From: Halomonas sp. M4R1S46
Lineage (GTDB): Bacteria; Pseudomonadota; Gammaproteobacteria; Pseudomonadales; Halomonadaceae
Assembly: GCF_025725685.1 (NCBI RefSeq)
Contig: NZ_CP107008.1
Span: 3,720,001-3,784,000 of the forward strand
DNA length: 64,000 nt
Reading direction: 5' to 3'
A program made the translations under genes and the position numbers. Shown here one piece after another: positions 50,943-60,197 of this stretch (position 1 is its first letter; each line of letters begins with the position of its first letter). The notes beneath the pieces were generated by a model that searched no databases, was not told the origin of the DNA, and saw only the letters and a list, made by a program, of their open reading frames with translations.

Positions 50943-51251
50943 TCAGCCGCCGAGCGGCCCGTGGTTGATCGCCGTCAGGCCCTCGTTGACCTCGAGGATC
51001 TCCGCGCGGATGCCCTCGATGCCCATGTCGGCCAGTCGCGCGCTGTGCTTGTCGAGGTAGGCCTCGGCGCTGGCGGCATCATCGAACAGGTAGACGCCGC
51101 CGGCCAGGTGGCGCTCCGCCGACTCGGTCCAGACCTTCCAGCGCAGGCCGGGTTCCTGGTTGATGCCCTGGGCCAGCGGCGTCAGGGCATCCGTCATCGC
51201 CTCGCCGAAGGGGCCCGGGAAGGGAAAGTGGATCTGCAGGATCACGGCCAT
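50943..51251 (-). CDS. YdhR family monooxygenase-like protein
   Basis: Dimeric alpha+beta barrel protein of 102 residues matching the putative mono-oxygenase YdhR family. Characteristic segments are ILQIHFPFPGPFGEAM, PGLRWKVWTE and GGVYLFDDAASAEAYLDKH. The fold resembles antibiotic biosynthesis monooxygenases; the substrate is not known. It precedes the nitronate monooxygenase gene, and a joint role in nitro or aromatic compound oxidation is possible but only inferred. Confidence 0.82.
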   Translation of the reverse strand: MAVILQIHFPFPGPFGEAMTDALTPLAQGINQEPGLRWKVWTESAERHLAGGVYLFDDAASAEAYLDKHSARLADMGIEGIRAEILEVNEGLTAINHGPLGG

Positions 51252-51310
51252 GGGGCCTCCAACATCGAGAATGCGGCTCCCAGCATAGCGTCTCGACGGC
51301 CGCCTGCCAG

Positions 51311-51841
51311 TCAGGGCGCCTCACCGCGCTGCGGCAGCCGCAACACCATCCGCTCGCCGCGAATCTCGATATCGAAGCGACCGAGGAAGCTCATGCCCAG
51401 CAGCACCCCGCCCTCCTCGAGACCGGGGCTGATGGAGCCGCGCACGTCGCGGGCGGTGAAGCCGCCGAGGCTGATCTCGTCGAGGGTAGTGAGCTGGCCG
51501 CGCACCCGGCCGTTGGCGGTGGAGAACCAGGCCGAGCCCTCGGGGGTCAGGCCCAGCCGGTCGGCCAGGCCGGCGGGCACGGCCACGTAGGTGGCCCCGG
51601 TATCGAGGAGCATGCGCACCGGCTCGCCGTTGATGCGGCCGGTGGCCACGAAGTGGCCCGAGACGTTGCGCTCCAGGGCGAGGGTATCGCCGGCCACGGC
51701 ATCGACCAGGTGGGCGTTGGGGTTCTCGCGACGCACCAGCACGTCCTGCAGCCACCAGCTGCCGAGGCCGATGAACAGCCCCCAGAACACCAGCATCATG
51801 CCAAGCCCGGTGCGCCTCACCCCGTGTCGCTCGTCGCCCAT
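51311..51841 (-). CDS. Membrane-anchored retropepsin-like aspartic protease
   Basis: Protein of 176 residues: one N-terminal membrane helix (residues about 12-32, MMLVFWGLFIGLGSWW) and a clan AA single-lobe aspartic protease domain facing the periplasm. The catalytic aspartate is D80 in LLDTGATYVAVP; the later hydrophobic-hydrophobic-Gly segment is VLLGMSFLGRFD. It must dimerise for activity, as retropepsins do. This type (TIGR02281-like) is common in proteobacteria, but targets are unknown. The ATG at 51841 sets the anchor correctly; longer frames lack support. Confidence 0.88.
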   Translation of the reverse strand: MGDERHGVRRTGLGMMLVFWGLFIGLGSWWLQDVLVRRENPNAHLVDAVAGDTLALERNVSGHFVATGRINGEPVRMLLDTGATYVAVPAGLADRLGLTPEGSAWFSTANGRVRGQLTTLDEISLGGFTARDVRGSISPGLEEGGVLLGMSFLGRFDIEIRGERMVLRLPQRGEAP

Positions 51842-51942
51842 TCGCCGTCCCCGTCGCGTCCCCCTTTGGCATGATGCCACTGGACGCCCGCGCCTGCCCA
51901 TGCTGGGATGAGGCCCCTTCCCCAACGCCGAGGACACGCCCC

Positions 51943-52557
51943 ATGAGCGATGCCCCCCTCTTCGTCGACGGCCTCGACGCCGGCACCCTGTATCGGCTGT
52001 TCTCCGGGGCGATCGCACCACGTCCCATCGCCTGGGTCGCCACCGTGGACGCGTCGGGCCGGGCCAACCTGGCACCCTTCTCGTTCTTCAACGTGGCCAG
52101 CGTCGACCCGCCGATACTGGCGTTCTCTCCCCTGATCAACGGCGAGGGGGCCGCCAAGGACACCATCCACAATCTCGACGAGGTCGCGGAGTGCGTGGTC
52201 CACATCGGCGGGGAGGCCCTGGCCGAGGCCCTCAACGCCACCAGCGCCAGCCTGCCCCGGGGCGAGGAGGAGTTTGCCCATGCCGGCCTGACCAAGGCCC
52301 CCCTGGGCGACCTGCGGGTGCCGCGGATCGAGGAAGCCCCGGTGGCCTTCGGCTGTCGAGTTCGCGAGGTGATCCGCTTCGGCGACCGGCCCATGGCCGG
52401 CAATCTGGTGCTCGCCGAGGTGACGGTTATCCATGCCGACGCCGCGGTCTGGAACGGCCGCCACCTGGATATCGAGACCCTGCGCCCCATCGGCCGCCTG
52501 GCCGGCGCCGACTACAGCCGCTGCACCGACCGCTTCGCCCTGACGCGCCCGGCCTAG
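51943..52557 (+). CDS. Flavin reductase-like FMN-binding protein
   Basis: Split-barrel flavoprotein of 204 residues. The family motif APRPIAWVATVDASGRANLAPFS (N- and C-terminal parts at about 26-48) binds FMN, with FNVASVDPPILAF following. Family members reduce flavin with NAD(P)H for a partner monooxygenase or act as oxidoreductases. The nitronate and YdhR monooxygenase genes nearby are on the other strand, so a partnership is not shown. AGGAC precedes the ATG at 51943. The stop codon overlaps that of the convergent MFS gene by three bases. Confidence 0.88.
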   Translation: MSDAPLFVDGLDAGTLYRLFSGAIAPRPIAWVATVDASGRANLAPFSFFNVASVDPPILAFSPLINGEGAAKDTIHNLDEVAECVVHIGGEALAEALNATSASLPRGEEEFAHAGLTKAPLGDLRVPRIEEAPVAFGCRVREVIRFGDRPMAGNLVLAEVTVIHADAAVWNGRHLDIETLRPIGRLAGADYSRCTDRFALTRPA

Positions 52558-53921
52558 GGGGACTGGGAGGCGCCGTTGCGTGCCTCCCAGTCCCTGGCCG
52601 CCTGCTGGCCGCGGGCCTGGTTGACGCCCAGGCAGATCAGGATGGCGACGATGAACAGCGCGGCGCAGAGCAGGATGGAGGCCTTCAGCCCGACCACCGA
52701 CTGCAGCAGGCCCAGCCCGATGATGCCGATCACCCCGGCCAGCTTGTTGGCCAGGCCCCAGAAGCCGAAGAACTCGGCGGCCTTGCGCTGCGGGGAGAAC
52801 AGCCCCACCAGGGCGCGGCTGGCGGATTGGCTGGAGCCCAGGCTGAGCCCCGCCAGGCAGCCCACCACCAGGAACAGGTGCTGGGCCTCCCAGCCGAGCC
52901 CCAGCCCGGCATTGAGCCAGGCGGTGAGTTGCGGCGTGGCCCAGATGGCCAGGATCGCCGCCACCCACAGCGCCAGGGTGATCAGGTAGGTGACCCGGGT
53001 GCCGATGCGATCCTGGATGAAACCGAAGCCCAGGGCGCCGATGGCCGCGGTGATCTGCACGATGATGAACATGATGTTGCGGATGGACTCGTCCCAGCCG
53101 ATCACCTGGGCGCCGTAGATGAAGGCGAAGGCGATGATGATGTAGACGCCGGCCATGGAGAACAGCAGCGAGACCAGGAAGGTGGCCAGGTCACGGAACC
53201 GCCGGAGCTCGTGCAGGGTCGTCGAGACCCGCTCCCAGGCGATCTCCCGGTAGGCCTTGCCCGGCGGCTGGGGAGTGCCGCGCTCCCGAACCCACAGGAA
53301 GGTGGGGATGGCGGTGACCAGGAAGAAGGCCGCGGCGAAGGGCCCCACCCAGCGGATGCGCTCGAAGTTCTCGGCGCTGGCCTCGCCCAGCACCACCAGG
53401 GTGAAGCCGGCGGCGAACAGCCCGCCCACGTAGCCCAGCGCCCAGCCGAAGCCGGAGATGCGGCCCAGCGCCTCCGGCGGCCCCAGGTCCGGCAGGAAGG
53501 CGGCGATGAAGGACTCGCCCAGGGAATAGGCGTAGTTCGACACCACGATCAGGATGAGCCCCAGCCACACGTAGCCGGGCGCCACGAAGTAGAGCATGGC
53601 GGTGGCGCCCACGGTGGCCAGGTAGCTGACGAACAGGAAACGCTTCTTGGCGGCCTGGTAGTCCATCACCGCGCCACATAGGGGGCCGGTGACCACCACC
53701 AGCAGGTAGCTCACCGCCAGCGCCAGGCTCCACAGCAAGTTGGCCAGCCGATAGCCGTCGCCGCGGTCGCCGACGATCACCGTGGTGAACAGCTCGCCGA
53801 ACACCACGGTGATGATCAGCAGGGTATAGGCCTGGTTGGCGAAGTCGAACATCGCCCAGCCGAGGATTTCCTTGCGCGAGGCCCAGGTCTGGGGCGTCGC
53901 GCCGGCGGTCATCACGCTCAT
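52554..53921 (-). CDS. MFS transporter, UMF1/Atg22-like
   Basis: Membrane permease of 455 residues with about 12 helices. It resembles the UMF1 group (related to yeast vacuolar effluxer Atg22): start SRKEILGWAMFDFANQAY, then SYLLVVVTGPLCGAVMDY and GRISGFGWALGYVGGLF, and in the second half SLGSSQSASRALVGLFSP. Bacterial members are uncharacterised, but the vacuolar protein exports amino acids. The ATG at 53921 gives MSVMTAGATP; the longer frame has no clear support. It is convergent with the flavin reductase gene. Confidence 0.88.
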   Translation of the reverse strand: MSVMTAGATPQTWASRKEILGWAMFDFANQAYTLLIITVVFGELFTTVIVGDRGDGYRLANLLWSLALAVSYLLVVVTGPLCGAVMDYQAAKKRFLFVSYLATVGATAMLYFVAPGYVWLGLILIVVSNYAYSLGESFIAAFLPDLGPPEALGRISGFGWALGYVGGLFAAGFTLVVLGEASAENFERIRWVGPFAAAFFLVTAIPTFLWVRERGTPQPPGKAYREIAWERVSTTLHELRRFRDLATFLVSLLFSMAGVYIIIAFAFIYGAQVIGWDESIRNIMFIIVQITAAIGALGFGFIQDRIGTRVTYLITLALWVAAILAIWATPQLTAWLNAGLGLGWEAQHLFLVVGCLAGLSLGSSQSASRALVGLFSPQRKAAEFFGFWGLANKLAGVIGIIGLGLLQSVVGLKASILLCAALFIVAILICLGVNQARGQQAARDWEARNGASQSP

Positions 53922-54010
53922 GGGGCATCCCTGTCGAGAAAGGAGGCCAAGATAGCAGCCGCGGTTCTCCCCGGCCATTGGTCACCTGGGTCTGGTACCG
54001 GCTGAGGACA

Positions 54011-54100
54011 GAGGCGCCGGGGACAGGCCGAAGAGGGGGCCTACGCCAGGGATGGGTTTACAGCGCCCCCTCGAAGGCCTGTCCCCGGATCAGCCCCCTG
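54011..54100 (+). repeat. Dispersed palindromic repeat, copy B
   Basis: Inverted repeat with arms CCGGGGACAGGCC-AGAGGGGGC and CGCCCCCTCG-GGCCTGTCCCCGG, centre about 30 bases. It matches copy A (9001-9110) in opposite orientation. It lies between the MFS and hydrolase genes and ends near the hydrolase stop codon, where it may act as a terminator. Confidence 0.6.
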
Positions 54101-54117
54101 TCGGCAATCTCGGGGGG

Positions 54118-56145
54118 CTACACCAGATCCCGGGGAATCGTCTCGTCCCAGGTGCGCGCGTAGATCCGGGTCTCGCCCTCCCAGGCGTCCAGGGTGGCGC
54201 GCAGCCGGAAGCTCTCCTCATCGCTGGTCATCAGGGTCCGGGTCAGGGTACGCACCTCCCAGTCGCCGCGGCGGAAGCTGCGCTCCCACTCGGTCCAGCC
54301 GCTGACGCTGTCGTAGCTGCCATAGGCATAGCTGTAGCGCTCGGTGACCCGGGCGGCGATCTCCAGAGCGATATCATCGAGGCGGTAGCGGCCCTCGTCG
54401 TTGATCACCTCGAGGGTCGTCTTGTCGTTGGCCAGGTCGCGGATCACGCACCAGCTCTCCTGGGTCGGCTGGATCAGGGTCTTGGCGATCGGCGGCGCGC
54501 CCTCGGGCTCGCCGAAGGCCGGCAGGGCGGCCTCCTCCGCCGGGCGCGGGGCCCGGACCGGCAGGATCAGCCGGCTGAGCCCGGGGATCACGGTCAGCCG
54601 CACCGGTCGGGGCGCCGGCCACGCCAGCGGCCAGTAGCTGGTGGACACCGACAGGCGGATGGCATGGCCCGCCGGGAACTGCTGGGCGATATGCTTCAGC
54701 GAGACCGTCACGCGATAGCGCTGCCCCGGCACCAGCGGCTCGGGGAACTCGTCGCTATCCCGGTGGGTGAGGTTGAGCAGCCCGTAGGAGACCCGCGTGG
54801 CCTTATCGTCCTCGGCGATGTCGATGAGCCGCAGTGCCACCATGGCCACCGGCTGGTCGGCCTCGAGCTCCAGCTCGACCCTCGGCTGGCCGCAGATCTC
54901 CAGCGGCGCCTCGAGGCGCGGCGTCTGGAAGATCAGGCAGCCCCCGTCCTCGTCGCGCTGGTCATGGGGCAGGTCGGGCGGCGCGTTGTAGGAGCACCAC
55001 TTGCCGGCGAAGAGCCCCACCGACAGCGGCGAACGCACCGTCAATGCCGCCTCGTCGTCGACGCCATCGGCCTCGGGCAGCAGGTCATGCCCCACGGTGA
55101 GGCGGAAGGAGCTTGACTGGATGTTCGGGGAGGGCCAGCTCGGCTCGCTGATCCAGCGCCCCGGACGCACGTCATAGCGGGCCGATGGCGGCACCGACTC
55201 CTGGATCCACACGCGCAGCATGGGCTCGTCCATGACCCCGGTGTCCTCGCCCTTGAGCCAGTGGTCCCACCAGCGCAGCGCGTCCTGCAGGAAACCGATG
55301 GCCGGCCCGGGCACGCCCAGGTGGGGGTACTTGTGGGCCCAGGGCCCGACCAGTCCCTTGCGCGGCACCGACAGGCCCGCGAGCAGCCGGAAGACGGCAT
55401 TGCAGTAGCCGTCGGCCCAACCGCTGATGGCGTAGACCGGGCACTGGATGCGTGAGTAGTCCTCGCACACCGAGCCGTGCTTCCAGTAGGCGTCACGCCG
55501 CTGGTGAGACAGCCACTGGGCCAGCCACAGGCCGCTGCCGTCGAGGCGTTCCCGCCACATCTCGCGCCAGCCCTCGCCCACCAGTTCGGGGTCGGGCGGG
55601 CAAGCGTTGCCGTCGAACATGGTCGAGGCCCAGGACAGGTTGTCGCCGAGCAGGCAGCCGCCCATGTGGTGGATATCGTCGGCGTAGCGGTCATCGGTGA
55701 AGCACAGGGTGATCACCGCCTTGAGCTGGGGCGGACGCAGGGCGGCGATCTGCAGGCCGTTGAAGCCGCCCCAGGAGATGCCCACCATGCCCACCTCGCC
55801 GGTACACCAGGGCTGGGCGGCCAGCCACTCGAGGATCGCCAGGCCGTCGTCGAGCTCCTGGGGCAGGTACTCGTCGGTGAGCACGCCGTCCGATTCGCCG
55901 GTGCCGCGGATATCGACCCGCACCCCGGCATAGCCGTGCCCGGCCCAGTAGGGGTGGCTCTGGACATCACGGGCGGCGGTCAGGTCGCGCTTGCGATAGG
56001 GCAGGTACTCGAGGATCGCCGGCACGGGGTGATCCTCGGCGTCCACCGGCCGCCAGATCCGGGCCGCCAGCCGCGTGCCGTCCGCCATGGGGATCCAGGT
56101 CTCCTCTTCCCGGACCCGGCGGGGAAACTCATCGACGATGCGCAT
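54118..56145 (-). CDS. CocE/NonD family hydrolase
   Basis: Alpha/beta hydrolase of 675 residues in the X-Pro dipeptidyl-peptidase/cocaine esterase family. The nucleophile is S124 in VGISWGGFNG, the oxyanion tyrosine region is YLPYRKRD, and acid and histidine come from SGWADGYCN and VGPWAHKYPH. The C-terminal jellyroll (residues about 340-675) matches the PepX C domain. It is the second gene of an operon, 18 bp after an ATP-grasp gene. Its substrate is an ester or amide; the link to a ligase suggests that it cleaves or matures an amide made by the first enzyme, or degrades a peptide-like antimetabolite. This is inferred. Confidence 0.9.
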   Translation of the reverse strand: MRIVDEFPRRVREEETWIPMADGTRLAARIWRPVDAEDHPVPAILEYLPYRKRDLTAARDVQSHPYWAGHGYAGVRVDIRGTGESDGVLTDEYLPQELDDGLAILEWLAAQPWCTGEVGMVGISWGGFNGLQIAALRPPQLKAVITLCFTDDRYADDIHHMGGCLLGDNLSWASTMFDGNACPPDPELVGEGWREMWRERLDGSGLWLAQWLSHQRRDAYWKHGSVCEDYSRIQCPVYAISGWADGYCNAVFRLLAGLSVPRKGLVGPWAHKYPHLGVPGPAIGFLQDALRWWDHWLKGEDTGVMDEPMLRVWIQESVPPSARYDVRPGRWISEPSWPSPNIQSSSFRLTVGHDLLPEADGVDDEAALTVRSPLSVGLFAGKWCSYNAPPDLPHDQRDEDGGCLIFQTPRLEAPLEICGQPRVELELEADQPVAMVALRLIDIAEDDKATRVSYGLLNLTHRDSDEFPEPLVPGQRYRVTVSLKHIAQQFPAGHAIRLSVSTSYWPLAWPAPRPVRLTVIPGLSRLILPVRAPRPAEEAALPAFGEPEGAPPIAKTLIQPTQESWCVIRDLANDKTTLEVINDEGRYRLDDIALEIAARVTERYSYAYGSYDSVSGWTEWERSFRRGDWEVRTLTRTLMTSDEESFRLRATLDAWEGETRIYARTWDETIPRDLV

Positions 56146-56163
56146 CCGTGTCCTCCTCCTCCT

Positions 56164-57471
56164 TCAGCCCTCGATCTCATCGAACTCGAAGACCAGCCTG
56201 GCGATCAGGCGGTCGTAGTTCTCGAGCAGTTGCTCCGCGGTGTCGGCCCCCATCCACACATAGGCCAGGGCATAGCTGTAGCTGTCCTGCTCGGGCAGCG
56301 TCGAGAGCCGCTGCCCGGCCTCCACCTGCAGGGCGATCACGGTGCCCGGGAAGGCCGCTTCCAGCTCGGCGACCTCCGCCTCGCTGGGCACCCGGGTGAC
56401 CAGGGCGTCGACGAAGAACACCCGATAGAAGAACTTGGCGGCGAAGGGATACTCCCCCTGGCGATGCGGCATGTCGGGCCGCCGGCCCAGCGCCAGGTCG
56501 ATGGTGACCTGCTGGTTGCTGACCCCGTCGACCTTCTCGAAGAGGTTGCAGTGCGACTGGGAGATGCGAGTGTTGATCTCCAGCAGCCAGATGCGATCCT
56601 GCACCTCGTCCCAGAAGTACTCGATATTGAAGGCCGAGTTGTCGAAGCCGATATGGCGCATCACCGTGTCGGTGAGCTCGCGCATCTTGTCCTGGACGGG
56701 GTCGGGCAGCCCCGAGGGGTAGCGATAATGGAAGAAGCTCAGCACCTGGGGGTAGCGCAGCGAGTCGACGATCCCGTAGCTGACCACCTCGCCCTCGAAG
56801 ACATAGCCCTCCACGGTGCACTGCCAGCCCCCGATGATCTCCTCGGCCATGCAGAAGTGGCCGTCCACGGCGGCGATCGCCTCCGGCAGCCGGGCATGCT
56901 CGAGCACGGTGTTGAAGGGGTCGGCGATCAGGCCGATGTCCTCGCGCAGCCTCTCGATGGCGTGGTAGAAGTCCTCGGGGGTGTCGATGCGAAAGCCCAG
57001 CCGCGACCCCGAGGACTTGATCGGCTTGACGAAGAAGGGGAAGTAGAGCCCCGCCTCGCCGATCCGGGTCAGGGCCTCGTCATCGAAGGGATCGAAGGCC
57101 GTGAAGGCCGGGATGAAGTCGGGAATGACCTCCTTCTGCACTCGGCGACTCCAGTACTTGTGCTCGCACTTGAGCAGGCTCTCCAGGGAGGTCGAGCGGG
57201 TGCCGAAGCGCTCGCAGAGGATCGGCAGCATGGTGGAGACCGGAAAGTCCATGTAGCCGACGATGGCATCCACCGAGCCCTCGAACGCCTCCAGCTGCCG
57301 AGTCGCCTCGTCCAGCATGGCGGCGATGTCGAAGACCTCGGTATCGTAGACCGCCTCGGGCTCGATGACACCGTGGAAGCGGTAGGCCTCGGCGCCACGC
57401 AGGCTCTCGAGACGCTGTCGGTTGAAGTCGTTAAGCCCCACCACGAAGACATTGCGGGCCTCGCTACTCAT
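56164..57471 (-). CDS. Uncharacterised ATP-grasp ligase
   Basis: Protein of 435 residues with ATP-grasp fold. N-terminal Rossmann-like part (NVFVVGLNDFNRQRLESL); ATP-grasp segments FFVKPIKSSGSRLGFR (phosphate-loop lysine) and MAEEIIGGWQCTVEGYVF; Mg ligands in WLLEINTRISQSH (glutamate and asparagine). Enzymes of this type join a carboxylate to an amine or thiol through an acyl phosphate. Substrate not known. The start at 57471 has GAGGAGG upstream. It is the first gene of an operon with a CocE/NonD hydrolase. No transporter, regulator or further tailoring gene is part of the unit. Confidence 0.85.
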   Translation of the reverse strand: MSSEARNVFVVGLNDFNRQRLESLRGAEAYRFHGVIEPEAVYDTEVFDIAAMLDEATRQLEAFEGSVDAIVGYMDFPVSTMLPILCERFGTRSTSLESLLKCEHKYWSRRVQKEVIPDFIPAFTAFDPFDDEALTRIGEAGLYFPFFVKPIKSSGSRLGFRIDTPEDFYHAIERLREDIGLIADPFNTVLEHARLPEAIAAVDGHFCMAEEIIGGWQCTVEGYVFEGEVVSYGIVDSLRYPQVLSFFHYRYPSGLPDPVQDKMRELTDTVMRHIGFDNSAFNIEYFWDEVQDRIWLLEINTRISQSHCNLFEKVDGVSNQQVTIDLALGRRPDMPHRQGEYPFAAKFFYRVFFVDALVTRVPSEAEVAELEAAFPGTVIALQVEAGQRLSTLPEQDSYSYALAYVWMGADTAEQLLENYDRLIARLVFEFDEIEG

Positions 57472-57683
57472 GACGTCCTCCTCACGGATCTCCGCCTGGA
57501 TGTCGGGCCATTCACGGCAGGGCCGGAACGTCCCCGAGGCGGCGCTGTCGCCATCCTCATTCCGCAGGATAGCCCAGACGCGGACTGGCACGACCGCGAT
57601 CTCCGCCGGAACCCGGCACCGAGGGAACTCGACGGGGCCGCAAGGATCAGCACAAGCGAGGGAGACAACACCGGGAGAGCCGC

Positions 57684-57971
57684 ATGAGCCAGCGAGACGA
57701 GTTCATCGAACGCCTGAAGGCCAGCCTCGATGAGTGGAACGCCGAGATCGACGAGCTGATGGCCCGGGCCCGACAGGCCAGTGCCCAGACCCAGGCCCGC
57801 CACCAGGAAGACCTGGAGCGGCTGCGCCGCCGCCGCGACGAGGCCCGCCAGCGCCTCGACGAGCTGCAGCGCGCCGGCGAGGGCGCCTGGTCGGACCTGC
57901 AGAAGGGCACCGACGAGGCCTGGGAACGGATGCGCAAGGCCTTCCGGGAGGCCGCCGCACACTTCAAGTGA
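57684..57971 (+). CDS. Small coiled-coil protein
   Basis: Protein of 95 residues, almost wholly helical and charged: MSQRDEFIERLKASLDEW, then RLRRRRDEARQRLDEL and WERMRKAFREAAAHF. Heptads are evident over residues 10-75, and tryptophans recur at 18, 68 and 79 in similar contexts. It resembles short bacterial stress-type coiled-coil proteins (sll1863-like), without known activity. It is convergent with the TelA gene. The sequence CGAGGGAGA lies 18-26 bases upstream of the ATG. Confidence 0.7.
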   Translation: MSQRDEFIERLKASLDEWNAEIDELMARARQASAQTQARHQEDLERLRRRRDEARQRLDELQRAGEGAWSDLQKGTDEAWERMRKAFREAAAHFK

Positions 57972-57986
57972 GGGGCGCCCGTCGCC

Positions 57987-59165
57987 TCAGGACGCCCGCT
58001 CGGCCGCCTCGCCGCCGTCGCACTCGAGCCGGTCGATGGCCGTCTGGCCCTCCCGGGACAGCACTTCCAGGCGGTCGATCTGTTCGGCCAGCCGGGGCAG
58101 GGCATCGCGGCGGTAATGCGAGAGATCCTCGATTGCCGCCATGACGTCGGCGAAGGCCCCTTCCAGGGCCTCGAGGTCCAGGTTGGCCGAGGCCGCCCGG
58201 GTCTGGATATCGACGCCCTGCTGGCGCAGGGCGCGGGCGGTTCCGGCGATGGTCTCCGAGGTGGCGGCATTGAGGGACTCGATGCGATCCAGCACCAGGC
58301 GCTGGTTGGCCAGCGCCAGCGCCACCGTGGCCGCCACACTCAAGGCCGAGACGGTGACGTTGATGGCGCGGTCCACGCCACGCATCAGCTCGCGGTTGTT
58401 GCGAATGATCACCTCGAGGGCCAGCACGCCCTGCTGGCAGACCGCCTGCTGCTGCTGGAGGTCGAGGATGCGCTGGCGCAGCGGGAACAGCAGCTCCTCC
58501 TCGACGAAGGCCCGCCGCGACGCGTCGACGATCTCGGGCAATGCCCGCTCGAGACGTCGGTCGATCAGCCGCCCCAGGGCGACCTGGCGCTGCAGCTGCA
58601 CCAGGGTCTGGCGCATGGCCTCCTGGTCGTCGGCGAGGGTCAGGTTATCGCGCGCCAGCATGTCGCGCCCGCCCTCGAGGTCGGCGATGATCGCCTCCAG
58701 GGCCTGCTGCGCGGTCTCGAAGCGATGGAAGTAGCGCTGCAGCCGGCTGCCCACGCCGGGCAACAGCCGCAGCACCCGGTCCAGGGGCCCCGGCGTCAGG
58801 CGATGGTGGCGAGGATCCAGGGCGCCCATGCGCTCGCGCAGCTCGACCAGCGCCTTGGCCACCGGGCCGCCCTCCTCGCCGTGCTCGGCCAGCTGGCGCA
58901 GCGGCGTCTTGAGCATCTCGCTCTGGCGGGCCGCCTGCTGCTGCAGCTCGAGGCCCATCTCGTCCACCGCGCGACGCTGCCGGCTGGGCCCGCCCTCCCC
59001 CCGGTCGTCCAGGGTCTCCGCGACGAAGGCGTCGGCCATGGCCGCCAGCTCGGGATCCTCGGCCTCGTGGCGGGACGCGGCCGCCTCGGCCCCTTCCAGT
59101 TCCTCGGCGATGCGTTCCACCGGTGGCAGCGACAGCGGGCTGCCGGGCTTGGGCGCGTCGGTCAT
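57987..59165 (-). CDS. TelA family (toxic anion resistance) protein
   Basis: Soluble, mostly helical protein of 392 residues of the TelA family, first linked to tellurite resistance and in Listeria to bacteriocin and cell-wall antibiotic tolerance. Typical segments: DDRGEGGPSRQRRAVDEMG-like linker, LRLLPGVGSRLQRYFHRFE, LALGRLIDRRLERAL-type sequence and ALALANQRLVLDRIESLNAATSETI. The last is the most conserved TelA stretch. The neighbouring 59253-60197 gene, encoding a membrane protein with a similar helical tail, lies upstream on the same strand and probably forms a functional pair. Confidence 0.88.
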   Translation of the reverse strand: MTDAPKPGSPLSLPPVERIAEELEGAEAAASRHEAEDPELAAMADAFVAETLDDRGEGGPSRQRRAVDEMGLELQQQAARQSEMLKTPLRQLAEHGEEGGPVAKALVELRERMGALDPRHHRLTPGPLDRVLRLLPGVGSRLQRYFHRFETAQQALEAIIADLEGGRDMLARDNLTLADDQEAMRQTLVQLQRQVALGRLIDRRLERALPEIVDASRRAFVEEELLFPLRQRILDLQQQQAVCQQGVLALEVIIRNNRELMRGVDRAINVTVSALSVAATVALALANQRLVLDRIESLNAATSETIAGTARALRQQGVDIQTRAASANLDLEALEGAFADVMAAIEDLSHYRRDALPRLAEQIDRLEVLSREGQTAIDRLECDGGEAAERAS

Positions 59166-59216
59166 GGCATGGGACTCCCCTGGTTGCCGATTCTACGTCT
59201 CAGTCAAAGCTTAGGA

Positions 59217-59246
59217 CCCCTGCGCGAACGGCCTGTTCGCGAGGGG
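59217..59246. terminator. Hairpin upstream of telA-type gene
   Basis: Stem CGCGAAC/GTTCGCG with outer CCCC/GGGG (interrupted by T-G and A), loop GGCCT. It lies between the stop of the upstream membrane gene and the TelA gene. No T-run follows; it may reduce read-through into the TelA gene. Confidence 0.5.
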
Positions 59247-59252
59247 GCGCCC

Positions 59253-60197
59253 CTACCGTGAGGGGCGGCTGTAGCGCTCGGCCCCGTCGATGAAGCGGCG
59301 CAGCTCCTCGCAGGCCTGGTCGGCGCCGACCCGGGCCCGGGGACGGTCGGTGACGATGCGCGAGAGCGCCACGCTGGTGTCGTCCAGCGCCGTCAGCGCC
59401 GCTTCGTTACGGGCCGCGAGGCGACGCAGCGAGCGCTCGGTGTCCTCGATCAACGCCAGGCGCCGGCGCAGCGCGCTGGTCTCGTTGGCGGTCAGTCGGT
59501 CGGCCTCCTGGCCGAGGCGGCGCCGCACGAAGTCGACGTCGAGGCCGGCCACGCCCCGGGCCTGGGCCACCATGGCATTGAGGTTGTCCACCGCGCCCAG
59601 GCAGACCTCCTCCACCAGCGAGCGGGCCCGCTCATGGGCCAGCTCACTGCTGTCGAAGCGCGACCCCAGCACCCCCAGGACATGGCGATAGCGGCTATAG
59701 AGACGATCGACCTGGGCGGCATGGTCCTCGCGCCCCGCCTCGAGCAGCTCGCGCTTGGCACGACACAGGGCCTGCACCACCTCGTCGGCATCGGCCGGCG
59801 GGGTCGCCGGGTCGAGCTCGGCGACCCCGGCCTCGCGCCCCTGCCGGACCTCCTCGGCGCGCCGGCGGCTCGCCTCGGCCTCGAGCATCGCCTCGAGCCG
59901 GCGCTTGTGGCGCCGCGCCCGGAACCGCCGCCAGCGCCGCTCCAGCGGAATCTCCACCGCGATGCCGACCAGCCCCGCCAGCCAGCCCGGGAGGCTGGGA
60001 TCGAAGCCGCCCCACAGCGAGGTCAGCCACATCAGCAGGCTGAGGAAGGGCACCAGGAAGGCGTAGCGCAGGACGACCTGCCAGCGGGTGGGGTGTTCGG
60101 TGGGCAGGGCCAGCCGGGGCCTGGCCAGACCGATCAGGCACCAGGGCAGGCACGTAAGGAACAGGCCGTAGGCGGCCCCCTGCAGGAATCCCAGCAT
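59253..60197 (-). CDS. Membrane protein with helical tail, probable TelA partner
   Basis: Protein of 314 residues. Helices at about residues 3-25 (FLQGAAYGLFLTCLPWCLIG) and 45-85 form a membrane part; then a long helical, arginine- and glutamate-rich cytosolic domain (residues about 95-314). I recognise no named family with certainty; it is reminiscent of XpaC-type partners of TelA proteins. The ATG at 60197 is the only start that keeps the first helix at the N-terminus, although its ribosome binding site is 13 bases away. Same strand and direct neighbour of the TelA gene. Confidence 0.65.
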   Translation of the reverse strand: MLGFLQGAAYGLFLTCLPWCLIGLARPRLALPTEHPTRWQVVLRYAFLVPFLSLLMWLTSLWGGFDPSLPGWLAGLVGIAVEIPLERRWRRFRARRHKRRLEAMLEAEASRRRAEEVRQGREAGVAELDPATPPADADEVVQALCRAKRELLEAGREDHAAQVDRLYSRYRHVLGVLGSRFDSSELAHERARSLVEEVCLGAVDNLNAMVAQARGVAGLDVDFVRRRLGQEADRLTANETSALRRRLALIEDTERSLRRLAARNEAALTALDDTSVALSRIVTDRPRARVGADQACEELRRFIDGAERYSRPSR

